A DNA stretch of 64,000 nt from Candidatus Binatia bacterium (GTDB lineage Bacteria; Desulfobacterota; Binatia; UBA12015), in the NCBI GenBank assembly GCA_036563615.1, contig DATCMB010000006.1, positions 628,149 to 692,148 on the forward strand, read 5' to 3'. Of the stretch, positions 1 through 8,245 are shown piece by piece. Made by a program: the position numbers and the translations under genes. Each line of letters begins with the position of its first letter. The first letter of the stretch is position 1. Below the pieces are notes generated by a model, which saw only the letters and a list, made by a program, of their open reading frames with translations, made no database searches and was not told the DNA's origin.

Positions 1-1
1 G

Positions 2-709
2 GTGCGGATCTACTCGGCGGGCATGCGGTTGCGGCTCGCCTACAGCGTCGCGATCGCGCCCAGGCCGGAGATCCTGATCGCCGACGAGGTGCTGAGCGTC
101 GGCGACGAGTCGTTCCAGCGCAAGTGCTCGCAGCACATCGTCGAGCACCTCGCGCGCGGCGGGACCATGGTGCTCGCGACGCACAACCTCTACCAGGCAG
201 AGCGGCTCTGCGACGCCGCGATCTGGCTCGAGGACGGTCGCGTGCGGGCGCAGGGCCCCTGTCACGACGTGACCAAGCGCTACCGGACGGCCATCGAGCA
301 GGCGGAGAGCGTCGCGCACGCGAACGCCGTGGCGCGCGCGCTCGCGCGTCCGGGGGCCATGCTGCGGATCGATGGAGCGGAGATCGGTGACGACGGTGCC
401 GTCGTGCCGTTCGGGACGGCGCTCCGCATCGTGATCGATGGCGCCATCGCTGGCTCCGAGCGTGGCCGGCTCGAGATCCGTCGGGTCGACGGGACGCTGG
501 TCGCCTCGCTGCCCGTCCGTGGTTCGGGCACCTTCGAGATCGCCCGCCCCGCGCTCCTGCCCGGCCGCTATGTGGTCCGCCTCATCGGCAGGGCGGGCGT
601 GGGCGCCGCCACCCTCGACGAGGTCGCGACGCTCGACGAGCTGACGGTCGACTGCGTCGGCGAGCGTCGCGAGCTCGGCACCGTACACCTCGACCACCAG
701 TGGATGTGA
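2..709 (+). CDS. wzt: Polysaccharide ABC exporter ATPase, Wzt type (5' end outside window)
   Basis: This is the C-terminal part of the ATP-hydrolysing subunit of a polysaccharide/O-antigen ABC exporter, acting on the cytoplasmic face of the inner membrane. The visible part opens at the ABC signature (YSAGM in place of LSGGQ, usual for Wzt proteins), followed by Walker B plus D-loop (LIADEVLSVGD) and the H-loop (ATHNL). The Walker A half lies upstream of the window. From about residue 95 a beta-rich C-terminal domain follows, as in Wzt proteins where it binds the exported glycan. The stop lies 10 bp inside the next gene, which encodes the matching permease, so the two are probably translationally coupled. 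The apparent start at base 2 is only where the window cuts the gene. Confidence 0.9.
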   Translation: MRIYSAGMRLRLAYSVAIAPRPEILIADEVLSVGDESFQRKCSQHIVEHLARGGTMVLATHNLYQAERLCDAAIWLEDGRVRAQGPCHDVTKRYRTAIEQAESVAHANAVARALARPGAMLRIDGAEIGDDGAVVPFGTALRIVIDGAIAGSERGRLEIRRVDGTLVASLPVRGSGTFEIARPALLPGRYVVRLIGRAGVGAATLDEVATLDELTVDCVGERRELGTVHLDHQWM

Positions 710-1539
710 GCGAGCTCGAGCGCCCCGAGGACGGCGGCGGCCTGGCGCTCTTCGCGCGGCTCGCCCGCGAGCGCGCGCTGATCTGGGCGCTGATCCGCCG
801 CGACATCGGCGCCCGCTTCGCCGGGTCGCGGCTCGGCTTCTTCTGGTCGCTCGCGAACCCCGCGATCCAGCTGGTCTCGTACAGCGTGATCTTCGGCTTG
901 ATCTACGGCGCCGGCGCTGCGACGCCGCGCCCCGGCGATCCCGGCCTGGTGCCGGCGTTGTTCTGCGGTCTGTGGCCGTGGTGGGCGTTCAGCGACGGGA
1001 CGATGCGCGGCTACGGGTCGCTGGTCGACCAGAGCGCGCTGCTCAAGCGCTTCGCCATGCCTGCGGAGGCCTGCATCGTCGCCGCGACGACGGCGGCGTT
1101 CCTCCTGCAGATGGTCGGCTTTCTCCTCTTCCTCGGGGCGTTCGCGCTGCTCGGCGTGCTCACTCCGAGCGCGGGCTGGCTGCTCCTGCCGCTCGTGATC
1201 GTCGTCGAGCTCGTGCTGGTGAACGTGCTCGCGCTGGTGCTCGCGCCGCTCTACCTCGTCGTGCGCGACACCGGCTACGTCGTCAGCGCCGCGTTGACGG
1301 TGGGCTTCTTCGCGTCGCCGGTGCTGTTCACCCTCGATGCGCTGCCGGGCTGGCTGCAGACGGTCGCGAAGCTCAACCCGATGGCCGCGGTGATCGGCTT
1401 CTACCGCCTTGCGGTGCTCGGCGAGGGCTGGCCGCCGACGACCGCCGTGGTGGCGCTGGTGCTCGCGATCGGCGGGCTCGCGCTTGCGGGCGTCGTGCTG
1501 CTCGAACGCCTCGGCGACGTGCTCGACGAGTACTGGTGA
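700..1539 (+). CDS. wzm: Polysaccharide ABC exporter permease, Wzm type (ABC-2 family)
   Basis: Membrane subunit of the exporter whose ATPase ends just upstream; it forms the channel that moves lipid-linked polysaccharide across the inner membrane. The 279-residue protein starts at GTG 700, 10 bp before the ATPase stop. It has an amphipathic N-terminal segment with the family motif RRDIGARFAGSRLG, then about six hydrophobic segments, and the late LNPMAAVIGFYR motif typical of ABC-2 permeases of this type (compare LNPLCGIVESYR in the second permease of this window). Length is typical (260-280). The stop codon TGA directly abuts the A-tract of a terminator serving the convergent gene. Confidence 0.92.
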   Translation: MDVSELERPEDGGGLALFARLARERALIWALIRRDIGARFAGSRLGFFWSLANPAIQLVSYSVIFGLIYGAGAATPRPGDPGLVPALFCGLWPWWAFSDGTMRGYGSLVDQSALLKRFAMPAEACIVAATTAAFLLQMVGFLLFLGAFALLGVLTPSAGWLLLPLVIVVELVLVNVLALVLAPLYLVVRDTGYVVSAALTVGFFASPVLFTLDALPGWLQTVAKLNPMAAVIGFYRLAVLGEGWPPTTAVVALVLAIGGLALAGVVLLERLGDVLDEYW

Positions 1540-1570
1540 AAAAAAAGAGGGGCCGCCGCAGCGGCCCCTC
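1539..1570 (-). terminator. Rho-independent terminator for the convergent gene at 1601-2335
   Basis: A perfect 10-bp GC-rich stem (GAGGGGCCGC, 1547-1556, pairing with 1561-1570) with a 4-nt loop is followed, in minus-strand sense, by eight T residues (the A-run at 1539-1546). This is a textbook intrinsic terminator for the minus-strand gene. Plus-strand transcripts leaving the permease gene would form the same hairpin but lack a good U-tract, so termination in that direction is less certain. A second, 7-bp inverted repeat (1581-1587 with 1596-1602) sits between it and the minus-strand stop codon. Confidence 0.85.
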
Positions 1571-1600
1571 TCGTTCCTGCGAGATCGTTTTCCTACGATC

Positions 1601-2335
1601 TCAATACGCGTTCCAAGTGATGCGGTAGCGGCTGCAGCTCGTCGCACCACCCGTCAGCGTCACCACGTAGATGCCCGGCTTGGTCTGGTCGGGCGTGAGG
1701 ATTCGCGAGCCGACCTTGCCGTAGTAGTAGTAGTTGCCGCTCGCCGAGAAGCCCGTGCCGCCGCGCGGACGCGAGAAGCCGTCCGTCGCGTCGACGTGCA
1801 CGTTCAGCGCGCCGCAATCCTGATCGGTCACGTCGTACCACTGGAACGTGATCTGAGTGTAGAAATCCTGACCCGCGGGGAGAGGAACGAGCTGCGGCGT
1901 GACCGGGGCGCAGAAGCGACGCGTCACACCCTGGGGCACGTCGACCGTGAGGCCGTACCACGCGCCGGTCTTGGACATGGGCTCGCTCAGGAACCCGTCG
2001 GGGCACAGATTCGGATCACCCGGGATCACGCTACCGCCCGGCGTCGAGGTCGGCTTCGGCGTAGGAGTCGGGTTCGGACCCGGGCCCGGCTTGCCGTTCA
2101 CGAGGTCCTCGAGTGCTTGACACCCCTCGAGGTGCCACATGAACGAGCGGCCGGCCGACGACTTGTGAATCGAGATGTACGCCTCACCGCACGGCGTATC
2201 ACCGATCATCAGCGTGCCGGGAAACTTGAGCTTCACGTTCGGCGTCGGCGTGGCCTGGCCCATGGCCATGGCTGGAACCAGGGAAAGCGTCAGCGTAGCG
2301 ACGGCCCGCGCCAGCCACTTGTTGCCTCGCATCAT
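1601..2335 (-). CDS. Secreted protein with Pro/Thr-rich linker, function unknown
   Basis: I do not recognise the family. The product (about 244 residues) begins with a signal peptide: basic MRGNKWLAR, a hydrophobic stretch, and an AMA-GQA-like cleavage site. An N-terminal domain (about residues 30-90, two cysteines) is joined by a PTPTPKPTSTP-type linker to a C-terminal beta-rich domain with several Tyr and four Cys. Four in-frame ATG codons occur consecutively at 2341, 2338, 2335 and 2332 (reading leftwards); AGGAGG at 2342-2347 gives spacing 6 for the third and 9 for the fourth, so I chose 2335. The gene is monocistronic, convergent with the permease gene and ended by a strong terminator. 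The linker and signal peptide suggest an exported two-domain protein, possibly carbohydrate-binding; that role is inference. Confidence 0.8.
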   Translation of the reverse strand: MMRGNKWLARAVATLTLSLVPAMAMGQATPTPNVKLKFPGTLMIGDTPCGEAYISIHKSSAGRSFMWHLEGCQALEDLVNGKPGPGPNPTPTPKPTSTPGGSVIPGDPNLCPDGFLSEPMSKTGAWYGLTVDVPQGVTRRFCAPVTPQLVPLPAGQDFYTQITFQWYDVTDQDCGALNVHVDATDGFSRPRGGTGFSASGNYYYYGKVGSRILTPDQTKPGIYVVTLTGGATSCSRYRITWNAY

Positions 2336-2418
2336 CATCATCCTCCTCGCCTGGGGCGGCGTCGTAGTTCTCCCCGGCCGGCCGCCAGCCAGAGGGGTTA
2401 CCTGTGGTTTGGGCCCGC

Positions 2419-2435
2419 TGTCAACTAATTTGACA
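2419..2435. promoter_or_regulatory. Inverted repeat TGTCAA-N5-TTGACA, candidate -35/operator
   Basis: Perfect 6-bp arms (2419-2424 and 2430-2435) separated by CTAAT. The arm on each strand reads TTGACA, the sigma-70 -35 consensus, so it could serve the minus-strand gene (start 84 bp away), the plus-strand gene, or a repressor covering both. The -10 regions at normal spacing are weak (for the minus strand, TAACCC at spacing 18). It is one of the few AT-rich spots in the region. Promoter role is inference. Confidence 0.35.
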
Positions 2436-2570
2436 AGGGATCCGGCTTCGGTTCTTCGACCCTGACGGTCCAATCTCCGAGCGGCCTGCGGGGCGGTAGA
2501 GCAAGCGCGCTGCCAACACTCGACGACAGAAAACGCTCGGTGCTTCGCCACGCCACATTCTTCGTCGCAA

Positions 2571-2615
2571 CGTCAACGTGACGCTTCGGCGAAACGGTGA
2601 CGCTCGCCGTCACCG
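2571..2615. repeat. Two TGACG/CGTCA inverted repeats upstream of the isomerase gene
   Basis: CGTCA-ACG-TGACG at 2571-2583 and CGGTGACG-CTCGC-CGTCACCG at 2595-2615 are two palindromes sharing the core TGACG. They lie 70-110 bp before the isomerase start. They could be a paired operator or transcript hairpins; the sequence alone does not decide. Confidence 0.4.
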
Positions 2616-2683
2616 GGTGTCGCCTGGAAACCGCGATGGCGAACCGGTAAGCGAACCGCACCGATGCGGCGGAGGAGCACTCG

Positions 2684-3652
2684 ATGCGGATAGGCAAGCA
2701 GCTGGTCGTGGGGCTCGTATCGACGGCGGCAGCGTGGCAGCTGCTGGGCGTCGCAGCCCGGGCCCAGGATGCAGCGGCGACGCCGCCCACGCCGGTCGTC
2801 GAGATCGGCGACTTCAAGGTCACCGCGCCCGAGCTCACCGCGGAATTCTCCTATCTCCCCCCGCCCACGCTCCAGAGGCTCAAGACCGACGACAACGCGG
2901 CGCGCATCTTCGCGGTCGACTGGTACGCGCGCGCGATGCTCGCGCGCGCCGCGAAGGAGGACGGCTTCCTCGACAAGAACCCCGGGCTCGCGGCCCACGC
3001 CGCCGCCGAGCAGCGCGAGGTGATCGCCAAGGAGTACCTGCGCGCGACCGTCGAGAAGGACCTCATCCCGACCCCGGAGGAAGTGGAGCAGTTCAAGACG
3101 CTCAACCCCGAGCTCTGCAAGGCTCCGGCGCGCTACCGCATCGCGCGCCTCGGCGTCGTGGTGGGGAAGAACGCTACGCCCGAGGAAATTCGCCTCGCCG
3201 ACGAGCGCTTCGCGGAGATCGAGAAGCGCCTCGCCGCGGGTGAGGATTTCGCCAAGCTCGCCGACGAGAAGTCCGACTACACGTCCAAGGGCAGCGGCGG
3301 CGACATGGGCTGGGTCGAGGAGAGCAAGGTTCGCGAGTCGCCGCACGGCGAGGCGATCCTCAAGCTCGCGGTCGGCGAGAAGACCGCCGCCCTCGACACC
3401 GGTCAGGGCAAGGTGATCTACAAGCTCACCGAGAAGAGCGACGCGCACGAGCTGCCCTTCGAGGAGTGCAAGGCGAAGGTCGAGAAGGTGCTCAGCCAGA
3501 GGTTCCGCAAGGAGCTGTTCCTGCGGAAGGTCGACGAGCTCGCCGAGCGCTTCGGCGCCAAGATGAACCTCGACGCATTCATCGCGGCGGTGCGAGCGGT
3601 CGATCTACCCGAGGGATGGGAGCGTACCTGGGAGCCGGACAGCCCCATGTGA
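2684..3652 (+). CDS. Exported parvulin-type peptidyl-prolyl isomerase
   Basis: Probable periplasmic folding helper catalysing cis-trans isomerisation of prolyl bonds (SurA/PpiC/PrsA-like). The 322-residue protein starts at ATG 2684 behind a good GGAGGAG site and has a signal peptide ending near ARA-QDA (residues 25-28). An N-terminal helical region (about 40-140) has the look of a SurA-type chaperone domain. The parvulin domain spans about residues 145-255, with the family pattern AGEDFAKLA...S...GGDMGWV followed by L.VGE and the terminal GKVIYKL strand. A helical tail follows. It overlaps the next gene (ABC ATPase) by 4 bp, so it is probably co-expressed with export genes and may help fold an envelope partner. 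Confidence 0.88.
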   Translation: MRIGKQLVVGLVSTAAAWQLLGVAARAQDAAATPPTPVVEIGDFKVTAPELTAEFSYLPPPTLQRLKTDDNAARIFAVDWYARAMLARAAKEDGFLDKNPGLAAHAAAEQREVIAKEYLRATVEKDLIPTPEEVEQFKTLNPELCKAPARYRIARLGVVVGKNATPEEIRLADERFAEIEKRLAAGEDFAKLADEKSDYTSKGSGGDMGWVEESKVRESPHGEAILKLAVGEKTAALDTGQGKVIYKLTEKSDAHELPFEECKAKVEKVLSQRFRKELFLRKVDELAERFGAKMNLDAFIAAVRAVDLPEGWERTWEPDSPM

Positions 3653-4878
3653 CGGACGGCGCGGCGGTCGAGCGGGGACCCGCGCTGATCGCGCGTGGCC
3701 TCGGCAAGTACTACGCGCTGTCCCGCTCGCGGGTGCGGCCGCTCCTGCGGCGGCTGCGTGACCCGAAGGCGCCACCCGCCCCCGGAGGATTGTGGGCGGT
3801 GCGTGACGTCTCGTTCTCGCTCGAGCAGGGCGAGTCGCTCGGCGTGATCGGCTGCAACGGGGCAGGGAAGTCGACCTTGCTCCGCCTCCTCGCCGGAACC
3901 GCGCGCCCGACCGAGGGCACCGTCGAGCGCGGCGCGCGGGTCGCGTCGCTTCTCGACCTCGGCATCGCCTTTCACCCCCTCGAGACCGGACGCCAGAACG
4001 CCGAGGCGGCGCTGGTCCTGCAGGCCGGGATGACCCGGCGCGAGGCGCGCGCCCGCACCGCCGAGGTCGCGGCGTTCGCCGACATCGGCGACTTCTTCGA
4101 CCGGCCGATCCGCACCTACTCGGACGGCATGCGGCTGCGGCTCGGCTTCGCCGTGATCACGCTGCTCGAGGTCGACGTCCTGGTGACCGACGAGATCCTG
4201 TCGGTCGGCGACCAGGCGTTTCAACGTCGCTGCGACCGCTGGATGGACCGCTTCCTCGGCCGCGGCGGCACGCTCGTGCTGTGCTCGCACGACCTGTCCG
4301 AGGTCCAGCGGCTGTGCGCTCGCACGCTGTGGATGGAGGGCGGACGCCCGCGCGCGCTCGGCGAGTCGCGCGCCGTGATCCGCGCCTACCGCGAGTCGCT
4401 CGGCGAGGACGGCGACGGCACGCGACGCGAGCGCAGCGAGGGCCACGCGCACGCGCCGGGCGAGCGCACGAGCCTCCCCTACGAGGTCGTCGACCTGCGG
4501 CTGCAGGACGAGAGCGGCCGCGACGTCACGGTCGTCCCCCAGGGCGGCACCGCGCTGGTCACCGTCGACGTCTGCGCGGCGGTCGGTGTCCCGCAGCTCT
4601 TCGTCGGCATCACGCGCCACGACCTGACGCCGATCTACGGCGTGGCGAGCGACATGGACGGCGCCGTCCCGGAGCGCGTCGCGCCCGATCGCTACCGGTA
4701 CCGGCTCCGCTTCCCCGACCTTCCACTCACCCCCGAGCGCTACCGCCTGCGCGCCCACGCGCTCGACGAGACCGGCACGCGGCTCTACGACACGGTCGAG
4801 CTCTACTTCACCGTGCTCGGCGAGCCGGCCGACGACGGGCTCGTGCGGGTCGAGGCGCGCTGGCTGCCGGCGGCGTGA
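3649..4878 (+). CDS. Wzt-type ABC transporter ATPase without an adjacent permease
   Basis: Polysaccharide-export ATPase, 409 residues from GTG 3649; this start overlaps the upstream stop in GTGA. An in-frame ATG at 3616 is an alternative. Motifs in order: Walker A GCNGAGKST, signature YSDGM, Walker B and D-loop VTDEILSVGD, H-loop CSHDLSE. The nucleotide-binding domain ends near residue 245; an acidic linker (GEDGDGTRRERSEG) leads to a C-terminal beta-sandwich of the Wzt carbohydrate-binding kind (about 270-405). No permease gene follows: the next gene is wecB. It may share the permease at 700-1539 or pair with one elsewhere. Its N-terminal part carries an extra basic stretch (RSRVRPLLRRLRDPK) before the first strands. 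Confidence 0.88.
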   Translation: MTDGAAVERGPALIARGLGKYYALSRSRVRPLLRRLRDPKAPPAPGGLWAVRDVSFSLEQGESLGVIGCNGAGKSTLLRLLAGTARPTEGTVERGARVASLLDLGIAFHPLETGRQNAEAALVLQAGMTRREARARTAEVAAFADIGDFFDRPIRTYSDGMRLRLGFAVITLLEVDVLVTDEILSVGDQAFQRRCDRWMDRFLGRGGTLVLCSHDLSEVQRLCARTLWMEGGRPRALGESRAVIRAYRESLGEDGDGTRRERSEGHAHAPGERTSLPYEVVDLRLQDESGRDVTVVPQGGTALVTVDVCAAVGVPQLFVGITRHDLTPIYGVASDMDGAVPERVAPDRYRYRLRFPDLPLTPERYRLRAHALDETGTRLYDTVELYFTVLGEPADDGLVRVEARWLPAA

Positions 4879-4903
4879 CGCCGCGGCGCCGAGGACACCG
4901 ATC

Positions 4904-6064
4904 ATGAAGCTACTCGTCGTCGCAGGCACCCGTCCGGAAGCGATCAAGCTCGCGCCGGTGATCGACGTCGGTCGCCGCCGGGGGTGCGAGGTCGTGGTGT
5001 GCGCGACCGCGCAGCACCGCGAGATGCTCGATCAGGTTCTGCGCCTGTTCGACATCGTGCCCGACCACGACCTCGACCTGATGCGTCCGAACCAGACGCT
5101 GCCCGATCTCACGGCGCGAGCGCTGAGCGCGATCTCGCCGGTGATCGACGAGGTGCGACCGGACTGGGTCGTGGTGCAGGGCGACACGACGACGGCGATG
5201 GTTGCAGGTCTCGCCGCCTTCTATGCGCGCGTGCCGGTGGCGCACGTCGAGGCCGGGCTGCGCACCGGCGACCTCGCGCGTCCGTTTCCCGAGGAGCTGA
5301 ACCGCCGTGTCGTCGACGTGCTGAGCGCGGCGCACTTCGTCCCGACGCCGACCTCGCGCGACAACCTGCGCGCCGAGGGTTTCTCCGACGCGACGCTGTA
5401 CGTGGTCGGCAACACCGTGGTCGACGCGCTGCTCGCCGCGCGCGCGATGGAGTGTCCGCCGATCCCGGCGGTGCCCGAGCTCGCTCCGGGCGAGCGCCTG
5501 GTGCTGGTCACCGCGCACCGACGCGAGAGCTTCGGCGAGGGGATGCGGCAGATCGCGCGTGCGCTGCGCCGCATCGTGCGCACGCACGAGGACGTGCGGC
5601 TCGTTTACCCGGTGCACCCGAACCCGAACGTCGGCGCGCCGATGCGCGAGACGCTCGGCGACGAGCCGCGCGTGCATTTGATCCCGCCGCTGGACTATCT
5701 GCCGTTCGTGCACCTGATGGCGCGCGCGTACTTGGTGATCAGCGATTCGGGCGGCGTGCAGGAAGAGGCGCCGTCGCTCGGCGTGCCGGCGCTGGTCATG
5801 CGCGAGACCACGGAGCGTCCCGAGGCGATCGCCGCGGGCTGCGTGCGGCTCTGCGGCGTGACGGAAGAGGGCATCTTCGCCGCCGCGCACGAGCTGCTCA
5901 CCGATACGGCGGCGCACGCGCGCATGGCGCGGGCGATCAACCCGTACGGCGACGGCCACGCAGCCGAGCGCATCGTCTCGATCCTGCGCGGCGAGCCGTG
6001 GACTCCCTTCGTGGCGGGCAGCACGCCGCCGGTCGGCGTGGCGTCCGGCCGTCCCGGTCGATGA
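4904..6064 (+). CDS. wecB: UDP-N-acetylglucosamine 2-epimerase (non-hydrolysing)
   Basis: Interconverts UDP-GlcNAc and UDP-ManNAc in the cytoplasm, supplying ManNAc-type sugars for surface polysaccharides. The 386-residue length is typical. Characteristic motifs are all present: GTRPEAIKLAPVI at the N-terminus, QGDTTTAMV, the active-site segment HVEAGLRTGD, PEELNRR, AHRRESFG, PVHPNPNV, and SDSGGVQEEAPSLG followed by TERPEA near the C-terminus. Start is ATG 4904. The stop overlaps the next start in ATGA (6061-6064). No wecC dehydrogenase is in the window, so the product would be ManNAc unless that gene lies elsewhere. Confidence 0.95.
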   Translation: MKLLVVAGTRPEAIKLAPVIDVGRRRGCEVVVCATAQHREMLDQVLRLFDIVPDHDLDLMRPNQTLPDLTARALSAISPVIDEVRPDWVVVQGDTTTAMVAGLAAFYARVPVAHVEAGLRTGDLARPFPEELNRRVVDVLSAAHFVPTPTSRDNLRAEGFSDATLYVVGNTVVDALLAARAMECPPIPAVPELAPGERLVLVTAHRRESFGEGMRQIARALRRIVRTHEDVRLVYPVHPNPNVGAPMRETLGDEPRVHLIPPLDYLPFVHLMARAYLVISDSGGVQEEAPSLGVPALVMRETTERPEAIAAGCVRLCGVTEEGIFAAAHELLTDTAAHARMARAINPYGDGHAAERIVSILRGEPWTPFVAGSTPPVGVASGRPGR

Positions 6065-7338
6065 GCCCGGACGAGATCTCACAGCTCGCATCACTCGGCA
6101 TCGTTCTGCTCTCTGCGCTCGTGGCGTGGTTCCACCCGGCGTGGGTCTTTGCGCTCGTCCTGATCGCCGTGCCGCTGCGCGTGCCGATCTTTCCCTCGGT
6201 CGAGATCGCGACGCTGCTGTTCCTCGGTGCGCTGCTCGGCCGCGCGCGCGAGATCGTCTTTGCGATGCGCGCCGAGCCGACGCTGCTCGCGCTCACCGCA
6301 GCGCTGCCGGCGTGGTTCCTGGTGTCGGCGCTGTGGGCGCTGCAGCCGTCGTTCGTCTTCTACGCGACCGGCAAGTGGCTCATGGTGTGGCTCGCGATGT
6401 GGCTCGTCGTCGCCGACGACACGCTGCGGCCGCGGCGCGTGGTGCTGAGCGGCTTCATCGCCATGGCGCCGTCGGCGCTCTGGGGCGCAGCCGAGCGTTT
6501 GCGTCTGATCGCGCCGCTCGGCGACCCGGAGATTTTGCGCAACCGCGCGATCGACCTCGGCTACATGATCCGCGGCCGCGCGCTCTTCTGGCATCCGAAC
6601 CGTCTCGCCGAGTTCGTCGAGCAGATCGGGCTGCTGCTGATCGGCTGCGGCATGAGCCGTCTCATGCCCGTGCTGTGCGCGGTGGGCGTCGCGATCGCGT
6701 GCTTCGGCGTCTGGGGAACGGACTCGAAGGCCGGCATCGCGACCATGGTCGGCGGCGGGCTCGTCACCGCGGCGTTGCTCTGGATCGTCGCCGTCGCGCG
6801 CCGCACGATGTCGGCGACCGCGCGGCGTCGTGCCTCGTGGATCGCTGCCGGCGGCGTGGTGCTCGCGCTCGTCGTCGCCGCTTGGGCGTACGTCGCGCAC
6901 GGCGGCATCGGCTCGCGCGTGCTCATCTACCGCTACGCCTGGCAGCTCGTCGAAAAGCAGCCGATCCTCGGCGTCGGCGGCGGCAACTGGGCGCTCGCGG
7001 TCGGGATGGCGCCGCTCTCGGTGAGCCGTTTCTGGTTCCGCTCGCACGCGCACTCGCTGCCGTTGCAGCTCCTGGTCGAGGTCGGCGCGATCGGCGTGCT
7101 GCTGGGCGTGCTGTTCTTCGCCACGCCGCTGTGGGTCGCGTGGCGGCGTCTGGGTGACGCCGCGCGCGAGTGGCGCGGCGTCGTGCACGGCGCGATGGCC
7201 GGCGTCATCGGCCTCCTCGCGCACAACCTCGTGCATTATTTTTTGCGCGACCCGGTGGACGGGATCACGACCGGGCTGCTGCTCGGCCTCGCCGTGCGCG
7301 GCGTACGATCGAGCGGCGAGAACGGCGATGTTCCGTGA
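6061..7338 (+). CDS. O-antigen ligase/polymerase-like membrane protein
   Basis: 425-residue polytopic inner-membrane protein of the Wzy/WaaL (O-antigen ligase) superfamily. About ten to twelve hydrophobic helices are visible, with a large periplasmic loop (about residues 275-345) carrying the family pattern: SRVLIYRYAWQLVEKQPILGVGGGN followed by RSHAHSLPLQLLVEVG, where the His and the L..L.E.G motif are typical. It either joins finished glycan to an acceptor or polymerises repeat units; with Wzm/Wzt exporters nearby, ligation is more likely than Wzy-type polymerisation, but this is inference. Start ATG 6061 is coupled to wecB (ATGA); it overlaps the next gene by 11 bp. Confidence 0.82.
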   Translation: MSPDEISQLASLGIVLLSALVAWFHPAWVFALVLIAVPLRVPIFPSVEIATLLFLGALLGRAREIVFAMRAEPTLLALTAALPAWFLVSALWALQPSFVFYATGKWLMVWLAMWLVVADDTLRPRRVVLSGFIAMAPSALWGAAERLRLIAPLGDPEILRNRAIDLGYMIRGRALFWHPNRLAEFVEQIGLLLIGCGMSRLMPVLCAVGVAIACFGVWGTDSKAGIATMVGGGLVTAALLWIVAVARRTMSATARRRASWIAAGGVVLALVVAAWAYVAHGGIGSRVLIYRYAWQLVEKQPILGVGGGNWALAVGMAPLSVSRFWFRSHAHSLPLQLLVEVGAIGVLLGVLFFATPLWVAWRRLGDAAREWRGVVHGAMAGVIGLLAHNLVHYFLRDPVDGITTGLLLGLAVRGVRSSGENGDVP

Positions 7339-8221
7339 CCGCGACCTCGCGCTGCGAGCTACGGCCGCGCTGCTGCCGGCGGCGGCCGGCGACGCGCTGA
7401 CCGAGCGCGCGACGCCCGCGCTGCTCGGCGAGCGCTTCGCGCACGTCGCCGCCGCGGCGCGCGCGGCGATGCAGCAGGTGCTCGGCGATGCCGATCTGGC
7501 GGACGCGGCGAGCCGCCGCTTCGTCACCGGGCTCGCGCTCGACGACCTCGATGCCCTGCGGGCATGGCTCGGCCGCGACGGCGACCGCGCGCGGACCGTG
7601 CGGATCGAAGGCGCGCCGCTGCCATCCGTCGGCGCCGCGGTGTTCGTCGGCTTCCACCTCTCGGGCGGTCTGCCGGCGTTCGACGCGCTCCGACGCGCGG
7701 GCTTCTCGCCGACCTTCCTCTGCGCGCCGCCGCGTCCCGGCTGGACGCGCTACCAGCGCGCGATCGCGGCGGCGCGCCTCGGCTACCTGCGGCGAACGCT
7801 CGCCCGGCCGTGGATCCACACGGGCCCAGGGGCGCGGGGCGCTCTCGAGGAGCATCTCGCGGGCGGCGGCGCGGTGGTCGCGCTGCTCGACGTCCCGCGC
7901 GCGGCGCTCGAGCTGCGCGACCGCGTCCCCGCGACGCTGTTCGGCCGCACGGTCGACGTGCCGGTCGGCGTCTTGCGCCTCGCGCGAGCGCACGGCGCTC
8001 CGATCGTGCCGTTCGACGCGCGCATCGAGCGCGGCGTGCGCGTCGCGCGCTTTCACGCCCCGATCCGGGAGGCGAGCGTCGAGCAGACGGCGCGCGAGGT
8101 GGTGCGGGTGCTCGAGGGCGTCGTGCGCGCGCGGCCCGCGGACTGGCACGCGTGGCTCGAGATCGACCAGCTGCTCGCGCCAGCGGAGGCGTCTGTCGCC
8201 CCGATCGGCGAAGTGCCGTAG
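7328..8221 (+). CDS. LpxL/HtrB-like acyltransferase homologue, catalytic motif altered
   Basis: 297-residue protein resembling lipid A late acyltransferases, which transfer an acyl chain onto a glycolipid at the inner membrane. The layout fits: a short N-terminal region, a middle segment FVGFHLSGGLPAFDALRRAGF matching the region after the active-site His, and downstream IHTGPGARGALEEHLAGGGAVVALLD and the VGVLRLARAHGAPIVP strand that family members share. The usual HxxxxD/E active site reads H-L-S-G-G-L, so the acidic partner is missing. No clear N-terminal membrane anchor is seen. It may be inactive or act on another substrate. Start ATG 7328 overlaps the ligase-like gene by 11 bp. Confidence 0.65.
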   Translation: MFRDRDLALRATAALLPAAAGDALTERATPALLGERFAHVAAAARAAMQQVLGDADLADAASRRFVTGLALDDLDALRAWLGRDGDRARTVRIEGAPLPSVGAAVFVGFHLSGGLPAFDALRRAGFSPTFLCAPPRPGWTRYQRAIAAARLGYLRRTLARPWIHTGPGARGALEEHLAGGGAVVALLDVPRAALELRDRVPATLFGRTVDVPVGVLRLARAHGAPIVPFDARIERGVRVARFHAPIREASVEQTAREVVRVLEGVVRARPADWHAWLEIDQLLAPAEASVAPIGEVP

Positions 8222-8245
8222 AGACCGGCCGAGCCGGCCTGCGCC

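Larger units (their letters stand above)
2336..2683. other. Divergent intergenic region (348 bp)
   Basis: Control region between the minus-strand secreted protein and the plus-strand isomerase. No credible gene is seen. It contains the inverted repeats listed separately at 2419-2435 and 2571-2615, and ribosome-binding sites at both edges (AGGAGG at 2342-2347 for the left gene; GGAGGAG just before 2684 for the right gene). Confidence 0.6.
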
